Part shown: positions 19,881 through 30,037 of the stretch, one piece after another
Position numbering within the stretch: position 1 is the stretch's first letter
How the letters are laid out: every line of letters starts with the position of its first letter
Source of the DNA: Polaromonas sp.
GTDB lineage: Bacteria > Pseudomonadota > Gammaproteobacteria > Burkholderiales > Burkholderiaceae_C
Direction: 5' to 3'
Assembly (NCBI GenBank): GCA_028292745.1
Contig: JAQGLT010000002.1
Span: 1 to 64,000 of the forward strand
DNA: 64,000 nt
Made by a program: the position numbers and the translations under genes
Notes under the pieces: generated by a model
Told to the model about the DNA's origin: nothing
Database searches by the model: none
The model's input: only the letters and a program-made list of their open reading frames with translations

Positions 19881-21154
19881 TGCAAGACCCTCTTCCTATA
19901 GATTCTGCCGTCCCCACAGCACATCATTCTCTCCAGTCCCGGATTGTTTGGGGTTCACGTGTGGTCACGGTGGGTGGCGATGCGCCAGTACGCGTCCAGT
20001 CCATGACCAATACCGATACCGTGGATGCAATTGGCACTGCGATTCAGGTCAAGGAGCTTGCTTTGGCAGGCTCTGAGATGGTTCGCATCACGGTCAATAC
20101 GCCAGAGGCAGCAGCAGCAGTCCCCTATGTGCGTGAGCAACTTGATCGCATGGGCATTGATGTACCGCTGATTGGCGACTTTCACTACAACGGCCACCGT
20201 CTGCTAACCGATTACCCCGCCTGCGCTCAGGCGCTGTCAAAGTACCGCATCAATCCTGGCAACGTAGGCAAAGGCAATAAACGCGACATGCAGTTTGGCC
20301 AGATGATTGAAGCAGCGATGCGCTGGAACAAGGTTGTCCGGATTGGGGTGAACTGGGGAAGTCTCGACCAGGCACTGCTTGCCAGCTTGATGGATGAAAA
20401 CAATGCGCGTACCACGCCTTGGAACGCCAGGCAGGTGATGTATGAGGCATTAATTACCTCCGCCCTTGATTCTGCTCGTCGTGCTGAAGAAATGGGGCTG
20501 CAGCGCGATCAAATCATCCTGTCGTGCAAGGTCAGTGGTGTGCAAGACCTGATTTCTGTTTACCGTGCATTGTCCAAACGTACTGACCATGCCCTTCATC
20601 TGGGGTTGACTGAGGCTGGCATGGGCACCAAGGGGACAGTGGCATCGGCCACAGCGCTTTCAGTCCTGCTGCAGGAAGGCATTGGCGACACCATTCGCGT
20701 CTCTTTAACTCCCCAGCCAGGCGAGGCCCGCACACAGGAAGTGGTCATTGCTTCCGAGATCTTGCAGTCCTTGGGCTTGCGTACTTTTGTTCCCAGCGTG
20801 ACGGCCTGCCCCGGCTGTGGCCGCACCACCAGCACCACGTTCCAGGAACTGGCCAAGCAGATCGATGACTTTTTGAGGGCACAAATGCCGGTCTGGCGCG
20901 AGCAATATCCAGGTGTTGAGGGGCTCCGGGTAGCTGTGATGGGTTGCATTGTCAATGGCCCTGGCGAAAGCAAGCATGCCGACATCGGTATCAGCTTGCC
21001 GGGTTCTGGCGAAGCGCCGGCTGCACCGGTATTTATCGATGGCGAAAAAAGACTGACCTTGCGCGGTGACAACATTGCACAGGAATTCCAAGTCATCGTT
21101 GAAAACTACATTGAAAAACGCTTTGGCATGCAAATTGTTGCCCAAGATTCTTGA
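19880..21154 (+). CDS. ispG: 4-hydroxy-3-methylbut-2-enyl diphosphate synthase (IspG/GcpE)
   Basis: 424 aa. Iron-sulfur enzyme of the MEP isoprenoid pathway that converts 2-C-methylerythritol 2,4-cyclodiphosphate to HMBPP. Substrate-barrel motifs: [38 protein letters not shown] and [10 protein letters not shown]. Cluster ligands are in [13 protein letters not shown] (C310, C313) and [11 protein letters not shown] (C356). The insert between the two halves is typical of the proteobacterial form. The start is GTG, sharing one base with the rodZ stop. Confidence 0.97.
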   Translation: MQDPLPIDSAVPTAHHSLQSRIVWGSRVVTVGGDAPVRVQSMTNTDTVDAIGTAIQVKELALAGSEMVRITVNTPEAAAAVPYVREQLDRMGIDVPLIGDFHYNGHRLLTDYPACAQALSKYRINPGNVGKGNKRDMQFGQMIEAAMRWNKVVRIGVNWGSLDQALLASLMDENNARTTPWNARQVMYEALITSALDSARRAEEMGLQRDQIILSCKVSGVQDLISVYRALSKRTDHALHLGLTEAGMGTKGTVASATALSVLLQEGIGDTIRVSLTPQPGEARTQEVVIASEILQSLGLRTFVPSVTACPGCGRTTSTTFQELAKQIDDFLRAQMPVWREQYPGVEGLRVAVMGCIVNGPGESKHADIGISLPGSGEAPAAPVFIDGEKRLTLRGDNIAQEFQVIVENYIEKRFGMQIVAQDS

Positions 21155-21170
21155 TGCCACGCCTGAAAAA

Positions 21171-22529
21171 ATGACTGCTGACCGAAAAAAAAGCCCTTCG
21201 CCGGGTAAGTTTGAAAAACTAGCTGCCGTCAAGGGCATGAACGATATCCTGCCGCCGGATTCGGCACGGTGGGAGTGGCTTGAGGACAAGGTCCGTAGCT
21301 TGATGGTGCGCTACGCCTACCGGAATATCCGTACGCCTATTCTGGAGCACACGCAGTTGTTTGTGCGTGGTATCGGCGAGGTCACCGATATCGTCGAAAA
21401 AGAAATGTATTCGTTTGAAGACCGTTCCGACAAGCATGGCGGCTATGACCATTTAACGATGCGTCCCGAAAATACCGCCAGTGTGGTGCGTGCTGTCACT
21501 GAGCACAATTTGCTTTATGAGAGTGGAAAACGCCTGTATTACATGGGCCCCATGTTTCGCCGAGAACGGCCACAACGGGGGCGTTATCGCCAGTTTCACC
21601 AGATCGGCGCCGAAGCCCTGGGCTTTGCCGGTCCTGAAGTCGATGCCGAATTAATTTTGCTTGCCACTGCCCTGTGGAAAGAACTTGGCCTGACCGACTG
21701 GCGTCTTGAAGTCAATAGTCTGGGCCAGCCGCATGAGCGTTCCGTGCATCGTGCCGAGTTGATTGCGCACCTTGAAAAGCATGCTGATTTACTGGATGAG
21801 GAAGCGACTAGGCGCTTGTACAGTAATCCATTGCGTGTCCTTGACACCAAGAATCCTGCCATGAAGGCGGTCGTTGAAAGCGCGCCGCGCCTGATTGATT
21901 TTCTGGGACCTGAGTCACTGGCCCATTTTGAGGGGCTGAAGGCGATTCTGGATGCAAATAATATTCCCTGGACGCAGAACCACCGACTGGTAAGGGGACT
22001 GGACTATTACAACCTCACCGTATTTGAGTTTGTGACCGATCGCCTTGGGGCGCAGGGCACAATTTGTGCAGGTGGGCGATATGACTACCTGATTGAGCAG
22101 ATAGGGGGAAAGCCAGCCCCGGCGGTAGGGTGGGCCTTGGGCGTGGAACGTGTCCTCGAACTCATCAACGAGCAAGGTACGCCGGTGCCAGTACCTGTGC
22201 CAGACGCCTATGCAGTGATTCCAGAAGCCTATGCCTTGCCTGTCGTGCTTCAGACGCTGCAGGCGCTTCGTGCAGCCGGAGTCAGCGTGCAAATGCATGC
22301 CAGGACTACGGCAGAAGGCATGGGAAGCATGAAGTCTCAGTTCAAGCGGGCCGATAGCAGCGGAGCGCGGTTTGCATTGGTTTTTGGTCCCGCTGAGCTG
22401 ACTGATGGCAGCGTTGCAGTGAAGCCTCTCCGTTCGGATCATGGCGAGACGGCTCAGGTTCAAACCCTTCAGTCGCTCCACGATGTAGCTGCATGGGCGC
22501 CCATGCTGTGCAGAAAAGCGGCTGTCTGA
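21171..22529 (+). CDS. hisS: Histidyl-tRNA synthetase
   Basis: 452 aa, class II aminoacyl-tRNA synthetase charging tRNA-His. Seen: [20 protein letters not shown] at the N-terminus; motif 2 in [20 protein letters not shown] with HQIGAEALG; the histidine-specific [16 protein letters not shown]; motif 3 around [13 protein letters not shown]; and a C-terminal anticodon-binding domain. The ATG at 21171 lies 16 bases after the ispG stop; an in-frame start inside ispG at 21066 is rejected because it adds 35 unrelated residues. Note that hisZ at 30.0 kb is a distant paralogue with a different role. Confidence 0.97.
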   Translation: MTADRKKSPSPGKFEKLAAVKGMNDILPPDSARWEWLEDKVRSLMVRYAYRNIRTPILEHTQLFVRGIGEVTDIVEKEMYSFEDRSDKHGGYDHLTMRPENTASVVRAVTEHNLLYESGKRLYYMGPMFRRERPQRGRYRQFHQIGAEALGFAGPEVDAELILLATALWKELGLTDWRLEVNSLGQPHERSVHRAELIAHLEKHADLLDEEATRRLYSNPLRVLDTKNPAMKAVVESAPRLIDFLGPESLAHFEGLKAILDANNIPWTQNHRLVRGLDYYNLTVFEFVTDRLGAQGTICAGGRYDYLIEQIGGKPAPAVGWALGVERVLELINEQGTPVPVPVPDAYAVIPEAYALPVVLQTLQALRAAGVSVQMHARTTAEGMGSMKSQFKRADSSGARFALVFGPAELTDGSVAVKPLRSDHGETAQVQTLQSLHDVAAWAPMLCRKAAV

Positions 22530-22597
22530 ATCTTGGTTTTGGCACTCTACAATCATTCCCTTCAACTTCCCGTTACGGGTTAGAACTACAGACATTT

Positions 22598-23290
22598 ATG
22601 GCACAACACCTCGATTTGGAAGAACAAGAGCAGCTTGACGAACTCAAGCATTTCTGGAAGCAGTACGGCAACTTGATTACTTGGGTCCTGATTGTCGTTT
22701 TAGGGGCTTTTGCCAGTTGGAAGGGTTATCAGTATTGGCAGCACAACCAAGCTGCACAGGCATCCGTGATGTATGACGAGATCGAGCGCGCCGTGCAGTC
22801 GGGGGAGGTCGCAAAAATCGATCGAACGTTGGCTGACATGAAAGAGCGCTTCGGCAGCACTGCTTACGCCCACCAGGCTGGTCTCCTGGTTGCGAAAACT
22901 TATTACGACAAAGGCAATATGGATGCTGCGCGTGCTTCTTTGGGGTGGGTTGCCGAAAATGCGTCCGATGCAGGTTATCAAGCCATCGCCAAACTTCGGC
23001 TTGCCGGAATACTGCTTGAAAAGAAGTCCTACGATGAAGCGTTGCAGCAGCTGGCCGGCAGTTTCCCCAAGGACTTTGCTGGCCTGGTTGCCGACAGGCG
23101 GGGGGATATTTTGATGGCCCAGGGTAAAAAACCAGAAGCAAAATCCGAGTATGAAAAGGCTTATAAAGGGCTTGACGAGCGTGTGGACTACCGCCGGCTG
23201 GTAGCGGTCAAGCTTAATGCCCTCGGCGTGGACCCAACTGCCAGCCAGGTTAAGCCTGAAACGGCAGAAGTGGCCGGAGCAACTAAATGA
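22598..23290 (+). CDS. yfgM: YfgM-type tetratricopeptide membrane protein (SecYEG ancillary factor)
   Basis: 230 aa. One N-terminal membrane anchor (about residues 24-42, LITWVLIVVLGAFASWKGY) after an acidic cytoplasmic start (MAQHLDLEEQEQLDELKHFW), then a periplasmic TPR-like helical domain with SVMYDEIERAVQSG, LVAKTYYDKGNMDAARASL and RRGDILMAQGKKPEAKSEYE. In E. coli, YfgM associates with PpiD and the SecYEG translocon. Its position between hisS and bamB is the conserved one. It overlaps bamB by 4 bases (ATGA). Confidence 0.93.
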   Translation: MAQHLDLEEQEQLDELKHFWKQYGNLITWVLIVVLGAFASWKGYQYWQHNQAAQASVMYDEIERAVQSGEVAKIDRTLADMKERFGSTAYAHQAGLLVAKTYYDKGNMDAARASLGWVAENASDAGYQAIAKLRLAGILLEKKSYDEALQQLAGSFPKDFAGLVADRRGDILMAQGKKPEAKSEYEKAYKGLDERVDYRRLVAVKLNALGVDPTASQVKPETAEVAGATK

Positions 23291-24432
23291 TTAACCAGTC
23301 TTTTAGAGCTCTAGCGCTTGTTGTGCGTGCGCCTCTAGCTATTGTTACGATAGCAATCCTTGCCGGCTGCTTTGGAGGTTCGAAGAAGCCGCAGCCAGCG
23401 GACCTTCAGCCAGTGACGGCGCTGGTATCGGCCCGTCAGAGCTGGACCAATCGGATTGGGCCGGTAACCTTTCCACTCGATGCGAGCGTGACAGGTGGCA
23501 CGGTGAGTGTGGCCAGTGATGATGGCAATGTGGCCCTGCTTGACGCCAAAACTGGCCGTGACATTTGGCGCATGGCGTTAAAAACCCCTATCTCGGCGGG
23601 TGTCGGAAGCGATGGCAAGGTTCTGGCAATCGTCACCAAGGCTAATGAAGTCGTTGCGTTGCAGGGGGGACGGGAACTCTGGCGCCAAAAGCTCAATGCA
23701 CAGGCTTTTACCGCACCGTTCGTGGCCGGTGAACGCGTTTTTGTCCTGGCGGCAGACCGTTCTGTCAATGCTTTTGATGGTCAGTCCGGGCGCAAGCTTT
23801 GGACGCAGCAACGTCCCACCGAGCCCTTGGTACTGCGCCAGTCCGGTGTGATGTTGGCCGTTGGTGACATGCTGGTGGTTGGCTTGGCCGGCCGGCTGGT
23901 TGGCATGAATCCAACAAATGGCAGTATTCAATGGGAGGCCCCGGTGGCCACGCCGCGTGGCATCAATGATGTAGAGCGGCTGGTCGATCTGGTCGGAAGC
24001 GTCAGTCGCATCGGTGATAGCGTCTGCGTGCGGGCTTTTCAGGCCAGCATAGGGTGTGTCAATGCTGGCCGTGGCAATTTGTTATGGACCAAACCTGCCA
24101 ACGGCGTGCAAGGCATTCACGGTGATGACCGTTTCCTGTTTGGTACCGAAGCAGATGGGACGGTGATGGCCTGGAGGCGCACCGATGGCGAGCGTGTCTG
24201 GTCCAGCGAACGCTTGCGCTACCGGGGTCTCAGCGCGCCCCTGGTTGCCGGACGTTCCGTTGTGATTGGTGATGCCACGGGTTTTCTCCATCTGCTGTCG
24301 CGTGAAGACGGTTCTCTGCTCAATCGACTGGCAACAGACGGTTCTGCGATTGCAGCCCCTCCGGTGCTTGCAGGCAACACCCTGATCGCTGTGACGCGCA
24401 ACGGTGGAATTTATGGCTTTGAGCCCCAATAA
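23287..24432 (+). CDS. bamB: Outer membrane assembly lipoprotein BamB
   Basis: 381 aa. BAM-complex lipoprotein that scaffolds BamA. Signal peptide with lipobox LAGC (Cys28), then a PQQ-type beta-propeller with repeated Trp-docking segments: NVALLDAKTGRDIWRMALKT, VNAFDGQSGRKLWTQ, VGMNPTNGSIQWEAPVATPR, RGNLLWTKP, AWRRTDGERVWSSERL and LHLLSREDGSLLNRL. The YfgM-BamB-Der neighbourhood is conserved from E. coli. der follows after 33 bases. Confidence 0.95.
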   Translation: MINQSFRALALVVRAPLAIVTIAILAGCFGGSKKPQPADLQPVTALVSARQSWTNRIGPVTFPLDASVTGGTVSVASDDGNVALLDAKTGRDIWRMALKTPISAGVGSDGKVLAIVTKANEVVALQGGRELWRQKLNAQAFTAPFVAGERVFVLAADRSVNAFDGQSGRKLWTQQRPTEPLVLRQSGVMLAVGDMLVVGLAGRLVGMNPTNGSIQWEAPVATPRGINDVERLVDLVGSVSRIGDSVCVRAFQASIGCVNAGRGNLLWTKPANGVQGIHGDDRFLFGTEADGTVMAWRRTDGERVWSSERLRYRGLSAPLVAGRSVVIGDATGFLHLLSREDGSLLNRLATDGSAIAAPPVLAGNTLIAVTRNGGIYGFEPQ

Positions 24433-24465
24433 CGGCATCCTTGCCAGAAATTAATTGTTGTTTTG

Positions 24466-25803
24466 ATGAAACCTGTCATTGCGTTAGTTGGCCGCCCGAA
24501 TGTGGGCAAGTCAACGCTTTTTAACCGGCTGACCAAGACGCGGGATGCGATCGTGGCCGACTTTGCCGGGTTGACGCGTGATCGTCATTACGGGAATGGC
24601 AAGCTGGGCCCCCATGAGTACATCGTCATCGATACCGGCGGCTTCGAGCCTGATGCGACAACAGGCATTTACAAGGAAATGGCCAGGCAGACGCGCCAGG
24701 CGGTAGCCGAGTCGGATGTGGTGGTTTTCGTGGTGGATGCAAGGGCGGGCATCAGTGCCCAAGATCATGACATTGCCAAATACTTGCGCAAGCTTGGCAA
24801 GCCAACGGTGCTGGCTGCCAACAAAGCCGAGGGTTTGCCAGAAGGCTCGCAGGTTGCCGAATTTTTTGAACTTGGCTTGGGTGGAATGCTGGCAGTGTCG
24901 GCTTCGCACGGTCAAGGCATGCGCACCTTGGTGGACTTGGCATTGGCACCGCTCAGCCTGCCAGATCCAGAAGAAACTGTAGCGGCAGAAGATCCGGCAG
25001 TCATCAAGCTTGCAGTGGCTGGACGGCCTAATGTCGGAAAATCAACACTGATCAATACCTGGCTCGGGGAAGAACGCTTGGTGGCATTCGACTTGCCGGG
25101 CACCACGCGCGATGCAATTTCTATACCTTTTGAACATGATGGACAGCAGTTTGAACTAATTGACACTGCGGGGCTGCGCCGTAAAGGAAAGGTTTTTGAA
25201 GCGATCGAGAAATTCTCGGTCGTTAAAACCTTGCAAGCGATTGAAAATGCCAATGTCGTCTTACTCCTTTTGGACGCTACCCAAGGCGTGACCGATCAGG
25301 ACGCACATATCGCTGGATATATTCTTGAAAGTGGCAGGGCAGTGGTGCTGGCGGTCAATAAATGGGATGCGGTAGATGCTTACCAGCGAGAACTTTTGCA
25401 GCGTTCAATTGAAACCCGGCTTGGTTTCTTAAAATTTGCATCGATCCACCATATATCGGCTATCAAACGTCAAGGCCTGGGACCAGTCTGGAAGTCGATT
25501 GTCCAGGCGCACGCATCGGCCAATCGCAAGATGTCCACGCCAGTGCTAACACGTTTGTTGATGGAAGCGGTCCAATTCCAGCAGCCCCAACGCTCGGGCG
25601 TCTTCCGACCTAAGCTTCGGTATGCGCATCAGGGCGGAATGAATCCTCCCATTGTCATCGTCCATGGTAATTCGCTGGAGCATGTCACCGAAGCTTACAA
25701 GCGTTACCTTGAGGGACGTATTCGCAAGGAGTTCGATTTGGTTGGCACACCTTTGCGAATACAACTCAAAAGTTCTCATAATCCCTTTGCGGATAAAGAA
25801 TAG
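24466..25803 (+). CDS. der: Ribosome-associated double GTPase Der (EngA)
   Basis: 445 aa. Two tandem G domains, each with the [10 protein letters not shown]-loop (about residues 9 and 186), switch regions [13 protein letters not shown] and [16 protein letters not shown] and DTAGL (G3), and NKAE and NKWD (G4), then a C-terminal KH-like domain ([29 protein letters not shown]). Der is needed for late 50S subunit assembly. The ATG at 24466 was chosen over a preceding TTG. Confidence 0.97.
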   Translation: MKPVIALVGRPNVGKSTLFNRLTKTRDAIVADFAGLTRDRHYGNGKLGPHEYIVIDTGGFEPDATTGIYKEMARQTRQAVAESDVVVFVVDARAGISAQDHDIAKYLRKLGKPTVLAANKAEGLPEGSQVAEFFELGLGGMLAVSASHGQGMRTLVDLALAPLSLPDPEETVAAEDPAVIKLAVAGRPNVGKSTLINTWLGEERLVAFDLPGTTRDAISIPFEHDGQQFELIDTAGLRRKGKVFEAIEKFSVVKTLQAIENANVVLLLLDATQGVTDQDAHIAGYILESGRAVVLAVNKWDAVDAYQRELLQRSIETRLGFLKFASIHHISAIKRQGLGPVWKSIVQAHASANRKMSTPVLTRLLMEAVQFQQPQRSGVFRPKLRYAHQGGMNPPIVIVHGNSLEHVTEAYKRYLEGRIRKEFDLVGTPLRIQLKSSHNPFADKE

Positions 25804-25877
25804 CTCCCGTACTACAGGCCGCTAAAAGTGCCTGTGGTATGGTGAAGTTCCATCAACTTTTGAACACGGAAAATATC

Positions 25878-26129
25878 GTGAGCAATAATAAAGGTCAGCT
25901 CTTGCAGGATCCATTTCTCAACACCTTGCGTCGCGAGCATGTGCCAGTCTCTATTTATCTGGTCAATGGCATCAAACTGCAGGGACAAATTGAATCTTTT
26001 GATCAGTATGTCGTTCTGCTCCGCAATACTGTCACGCAAATGGTTTACAAACATGCCATTTCGACTATCGTTCCCGGTCGCGCGGTCACTTTTTCTGCCA
26101 CTGAGTCAGAAGATGCATCGACCAGTTAA
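25878..26129 (+). CDS. hfq: RNA chaperone Hfq
   Basis: 83 aa. Sm-like hexamer that pairs small RNAs with mRNAs. The sequence [60 protein letters not shown] is nearly invariant in Betaproteobacteria. The start is a GTG at 25878, giving MSNNKG; a GGA about 8 bases upstream may be the ribosome binding site, and no ATG fits the family N-terminus. An earlier in-frame GTG at 25839 would add 13 unlikely residues. The C-terminal tail is short ([10 protein letters not shown]). It lies in the conserved der-hfq-hflX order. Confidence 0.97.
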   Translation: MSNNKGQLLQDPFLNTLRREHVPVSIYLVNGIKLQGQIESFDQYVVLLRNTVTQMVYKHAISTIVPGRAVTFSATESEDASTS

Positions 26130-26146
26130 GTAGCCTTCACATACCG

Positions 26147-27286
26147 GTGAAAAAACAAGCGTTCGCCCTTCTGGTAGGGGTCGATCTGGGCCTTCCCAAC
26201 TTTGATGCTGATCTTCAAGAGCTTGGTTTGCTTGCGCAAACTGCCGGTCTAGAACCAGTAGGACGTGTGACTTGCAAACGCAAGGCACCTGATGCAGCAC
26301 TGTTCATCGGCTCGGGGAAGGCTGATGAAATTAAATTGCTCGCGTTGGATACCGGGGCCACTGAGATTTTGTTTGATCAATCACTCAGCCCTGCCCAGCA
26401 ACGCAATCTTGAGCAGCGCCTGGACATGCCGGTCAATGACCGAACCCTGCTGATCCTGGAGATTTTTGCTCAACGCGCTCGAAGCCATGAAGGCAAGCTT
26501 CAGGTAGAACTGGCAAGGCTGCAATACGTATCAACGCGTCTAGTGCGTCGTTGGTCTCATCTGGAGCGTCAAACGGGTGGCGCTGGCGTACGCGGCGGCC
26601 CTGGCGAGAAGCAAATCGAGCTAGACAGGCGCATGATCGGTGATGCTATCAAGCGGACAAAAGAGCGTTTGTTCAAAGTTAAAAAGCAGCGCGAAACACA
26701 GCGAAAGCAACGTGAGCGGCGTAATGCATTTTCAATTTCCCTTGTGGGTTATACCAACGCAGGAAAATCAACACTTTTTAACGCATTGACCAAGGCCGAG
26801 GCTTATACAGCCGATCAACTCTTTGCAACCCTGGATACCACCACGCGCCAACTTTATCTGGGAGAGCCCGGTCACCGGGCTTCACTGTCCGATACTGTAG
26901 GTTTCATTCGTGACTTGCCCCATGGGTTGATTGATGCGTTTTCTGCCACCTTAAAAGAAGCGGTCGACGCAGACTTGTTGCTGCATGTGGTAGATGGCTC
27001 AAATCCCGATTATCTTGAGCATATTGAACAGGTTCAACGTGTGCTCTGCGAAATAGGGGCCGAAAACGTTCCTCAGATATTGGTTTTTAACAAACTCGAC
27101 GCTATTGAAAAAAGTATCTGGCCCCTGCATTTGCAGGATAGGTTTGACCTCAGAGATGCTTTTAAAGGATCGAGTCGGAGCGTTGAGCGTGTTTTTGTCA
27201 GCGCGCAAACGGGCGAAGGTCTGCCATTGCTTCGAACGCTTCTAAGTCATTACGCCATAGACGCGCCTGATGTCGATAGCCCCTGA
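26147..27286 (+). CDS. hflX: GTPase HflX
   Basis: 379 aa. Ribosome-splitting GTPase that rescues stalled or heat-damaged ribosomes. The N-terminal HflX domain contains FIGSGKADEIKLLA and LFDQSLSPAQQRNLEQRL; a Gly-rich signature GGAGVRGGPGEKQIELDRR precedes a basic coiled-coil linker; the G domain has GYTNAGKSTLFNAL, FATLDTTTRQL, LSDTVGFIRDLPH and FNKLD. The start is a GTG 17 bases after hfq, consistent with a shared transcript. Confidence 0.96.
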   Translation: MKKQAFALLVGVDLGLPNFDADLQELGLLAQTAGLEPVGRVTCKRKAPDAALFIGSGKADEIKLLALDTGATEILFDQSLSPAQQRNLEQRLDMPVNDRTLLILEIFAQRARSHEGKLQVELARLQYVSTRLVRRWSHLERQTGGAGVRGGPGEKQIELDRRMIGDAIKRTKERLFKVKKQRETQRKQRERRNAFSISLVGYTNAGKSTLFNALTKAEAYTADQLFATLDTTTRQLYLGEPGHRASLSDTVGFIRDLPHGLIDAFSATLKEAVDADLLLHVVDGSNPDYLEHIEQVQRVLCEIGAENVPQILVFNKLDAIEKSIWPLHLQDRFDLRDAFKGSSRSVERVFVSAQTGEGLPLLRTLLSHYAIDAPDVDSP

Positions 27287-27291
27287 ACAGG

Positions 27292-27335
27292 CCTGATATT
27301 GCCTGCTTGGGTGATTTCATTAGGCACAATATAGG
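27292..27335. promoter_or_regulatory. Imperfect inverted repeat upstream of hflK
   Basis: CCTGATATTGCCT (27292-27304) pairs imperfectly with AGGCACAATATAGG (27322-27335), with a 17-base loop, in the 75-base gap between hflX and hflK. It could be an mRNA hairpin that modulates read-through, or an operator; nothing in the sequence decides which. No T-run follows directly. Confidence 0.3.
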
Positions 27336-27361
27336 TGTAACAAAAAAGTGAGTTTTTTTCC

Positions 27362-28780
27362 ATGAATTTCAATCCCGCGCAGCAGACGTTGACTAACCTC
27401 ACAGGTCGGCTGAAGCAACATGTCCAGGGCATGTTCAATCTCAACGATCCGCGCTGGGGCCGGGATGAAGAGAACTCTTCCCCGGACGGGCCTAAGCCTG
27501 ATGGTATGAAAGAAGATCGTCCACCCGTCAAGCCTGGCAACCGTCCGCAGGGGCAGGGCCCCAATCAGGGGCCGCCTGATTTGGATGAGCTATGGCGTGA
27601 TTTCAATCGGAAATTAGGAGGCTTGTTTGGCGGTTCTAAAAATGCAGGCAACCGGGGGGGCTTTGGCGGGGGTAACAAAGGAGGCAGCGGCCCTGGCGGA
27701 AGTTTTCAACCCGATATGAAAAATGCGGGCATTGGCATGGGCTTGATTGCCGCTGTGGTCGCCTTGATCTGGCTGGGTACTGGTTTTTTCATCGTCCAAG
27801 AGGGTCAGCAGGCGGTCATAACCCAATTTGGAAAGTACCGAGCAACAGTAGGCGCCGGATTTAACTGGCGTTTGCCGTATCCAATACAGCGGCATGAAAT
27901 TGTGGTGGTCACGCAGATTCGATCGGTCGATGTCGGTCGCGACACTGTTTTGAAAGCTACCGGACTGCGTGACTCGGCCATGTTGACGGAAGATGAGAAC
28001 ATTGTCGAGATCAAGTTTGCGGTGCAGTACCGACTGAATGATGCACGTGCATATTTGTTTGAAAGCAAGGATCCATCAGCGGCTGTGGTGCAGGCTGCGG
28101 AAACCGCAGTGCGGGAAGTCGTGGGGAAAATGAAAATGGACATGGCACTTGCTGAAGAGCGCGATCAAATCGGGCCGAGGGTTCGCGTGCTCATGCAGAC
28201 AATTCTGGACCGGTACAAGGTAGGGGTGGAAATCGTTGCCATCAATCTTCAGCAAAGCGGTGTTCGTCCACCTGAACAGGTGCAAGCCGCGTTTGATGAT
28301 GTCCTCAAGGCCGGACAGGAACGTGAGCGCGCTAAAAATGAAGCGCAAGCGTATGCCAACGATGTGGTTCCACGTGCCGTAGGCTCCGCATCGCGCCTGA
28401 AGGAAGAAGCCGATGCTTACAAGGCGCGAATAGTTGCACAGGCTCAGGGCGATGCGCAACGCTTTAGCTCAGTATTGGTTGAATACCAGAAGGCTCCCCA
28501 AGTAACACGTGATCGCATGTACACAGATACCATGCAGCAGGTGTATACCAACGTTACCAAGGTACTGGTGGACTCACGAAATGACTCTAATTTGTTGTAC
28601 CTTCCACTCGACAAAATCATGCAGATGTCGTCGCAAGAAGGGGTGGTTGGTGGTGGGAACGGCGCTTCGCTTCAGGCGGGCGGTACTGCATCCGCGACTA
28701 CATCACCTCCTGTGACCAGCTTGCCGCTTGATGCGCGAACCCGGGACACTTCCCGCACCCGCGAACGTGAAACCCGCTAA
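27362..28780 (+). CDS. hflK: FtsH protease modulator HflK
   Basis: 472 aa. With HflC it forms the large membrane cage around FtsH. Residues 1-115 are a Gly/Pro-rich cytoplasmic leader (several GGNKGG-type runs); one membrane segment follows (about 124-143, GMGLIAAVVALIWLGTGFFI); then an SPFH/band-7 domain (VQEGQQAVITQFGKY, VGAGFNWRLPYPIQRHEIV, VKFAVQYRL-like IKFAVQYRLND), a long coiled coil and a Thr/Ser-rich tail. The ribosome binding site is weak. hflC starts 9 bases after the stop. Confidence 0.96.
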   Translation: MNFNPAQQTLTNLTGRLKQHVQGMFNLNDPRWGRDEENSSPDGPKPDGMKEDRPPVKPGNRPQGQGPNQGPPDLDELWRDFNRKLGGLFGGSKNAGNRGGFGGGNKGGSGPGGSFQPDMKNAGIGMGLIAAVVALIWLGTGFFIVQEGQQAVITQFGKYRATVGAGFNWRLPYPIQRHEIVVVTQIRSVDVGRDTVLKATGLRDSAMLTEDENIVEIKFAVQYRLNDARAYLFESKDPSAAVVQAAETAVREVVGKMKMDMALAEERDQIGPRVRVLMQTILDRYKVGVEIVAINLQQSGVRPPEQVQAAFDDVLKAGQERERAKNEAQAYANDVVPRAVGSASRLKEEADAYKARIVAQAQGDAQRFSSVLVEYQKAPQVTRDRMYTDTMQQVYTNVTKVLVDSRNDSNLLYLPLDKIMQMSSQEGVVGGGNGASLQAGGTASATTSPPVTSLPLDARTRDTSRTRERETR

Positions 28781-28789
28781 GGAAAAAAA

Positions 28790-29707
28790 GTGAATAGAGT
28801 TGGTCTTGTCGTTTCTTCGTTGTTGGCACTTCTGGTGCTGCTCAGTTCAATGTTGTTTGTCGTTGACCAGCGCCAATTTGGTGTTGTGTATGCGTTGGGC
28901 CAAATCAAGGAAGTTGTGCTCGAACCTGGGCTTAACTGGAAATTGCCGCCTCCATTTCAAAATGTTTCGTATATTGACAGACGGCTGTTGACGCTCGACA
29001 GTACTGACGCCGAGCCAATGCTGACAGCGGAAAAGCAGCGTGTGGTGATCGACTGGTACGTGCGCTGGCGCATCATCAACCCATCTGAGTACATTCGTAA
29101 CGTAGGTCTTGATGAACGTGCGGGTGCCAACCAGCTCAACCGGGTAGTTCGCAACGCTTTTCAGGAAGAGATTAATCGTCGTACTGTGAAGGATTTGCTT
29201 TCGCTCAAACGCGAAGAACTCATGGCAGATGTCAAAAAGGAAGTTCTGGCCGTTGTTCGCGGTTCAAAGCCCTGGGGCGTTGACGTCATTGATGTGCGAA
29301 TCACGCGTGTGGATTATGTGGAGGCCATCACCGAATCGGTCTATCGCCGAATGGAGGCGGAGCGCAAGCGGGTCGCCAATGAACTGCGTTCGACAGGTGC
29401 TGCCGAAGGTGAAAAAATTCGGGCTGATGCCGACAGGCAACGGGAAATCACCATTGCCAACGCCTATCGGGATGCGCAGAAAATCAAGGGCGAGGGAGAT
29501 GCCGAGGCTGCAGCCACCTTTGCTCAATCCTTTGGCAAAGATGCGCAGTTTGCACAGTTCTATCGCAGCTTGGAAGCTTATAAGTCCAGCTTCAGCAAGA
29601 AGAGCGACGTCATGGTGATTGACCCGTCATCGGATTTTTTCAAAGCCATGCGGGGTTCTAATAACACCAGCAATGCATCAGCCAATGCCGTGCCGCCAAA
29701 AAGATAA
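28790..29707 (+). CDS. hflC: FtsH protease modulator HflC
   Basis: 305 aa. Partner of HflK in the FtsH regulatory cage. N-terminal membrane anchor (VGLVVSSLLALLVLLSSMLF), then the SPFH domain (VVDQRQFGVVYALGQIKEVV, PGLNWKLPPPFQNV, VVIDWYVRWRI) and the helical part with YRRMEAERKRVANELRSTGA and KIRADADRQREITIANAYRDAQ, where proteolytic-like coiled-coil segments occur. The start is GTG, preceded by AAGGAAAAAA. No hairpin terminator was seen after the stop. Confidence 0.96.
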   Translation: MNRVGLVVSSLLALLVLLSSMLFVVDQRQFGVVYALGQIKEVVLEPGLNWKLPPPFQNVSYIDRRLLTLDSTDAEPMLTAEKQRVVIDWYVRWRIINPSEYIRNVGLDERAGANQLNRVVRNAFQEEINRRTVKDLLSLKREELMADVKKEVLAVVRGSKPWGVDVIDVRITRVDYVEAITESVYRRMEAERKRVANELRSTGAAEGEKIRADADRQREITIANAYRDAQKIKGEGDAEAAATFAQSFGKDAQFAQFYRSLEAYKSSFSKKSDVMVIDPSSDFFKAMRGSNNTSNASANAVPPKR

Positions 29708-30037
29708 CACTTAACCTCAGCCTATCGGATTGTTGGCATTTGCGCTGCTGGCAAGAGAGTGCTGAAGGCTTTCATCAATTTTGCCTGACGCCGTAGAGTG
29801 GGCGATTTTGATTTAAACAAGCATTGGCCTGCTGTTTCAGCCTTGGCGTTAGTATCCCCAACCTAATTTTGTTAGGCGGTAGGCGCTTGAACTCAGGCGT
29901 TTTCTCGTCTTCAATGCAGGCGCTGAGTGAAAATCAGGCTGCTGAATTCTCAAGGCAAACGGTGTCACCGCCAAGCCTGTGGTGAAGGGGCCGCGGGCCC
30001 GGTAAAATCCCATTTTTAACAGCTTACGAAAATCACA
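29708..30037. other. Gene-free stretch between hflC and hisZ
   Basis: 330 bases with no supported gene. In some relatives a short yjeT-like membrane protein gene (about 60 codons) sits here; I do not see one. The last 40 bases contain a GC-rich block (CCGCGGGCCCGG) followed by TAAAAT, a possible -10 for hisZ. No clear -35. Confidence 0.45.
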
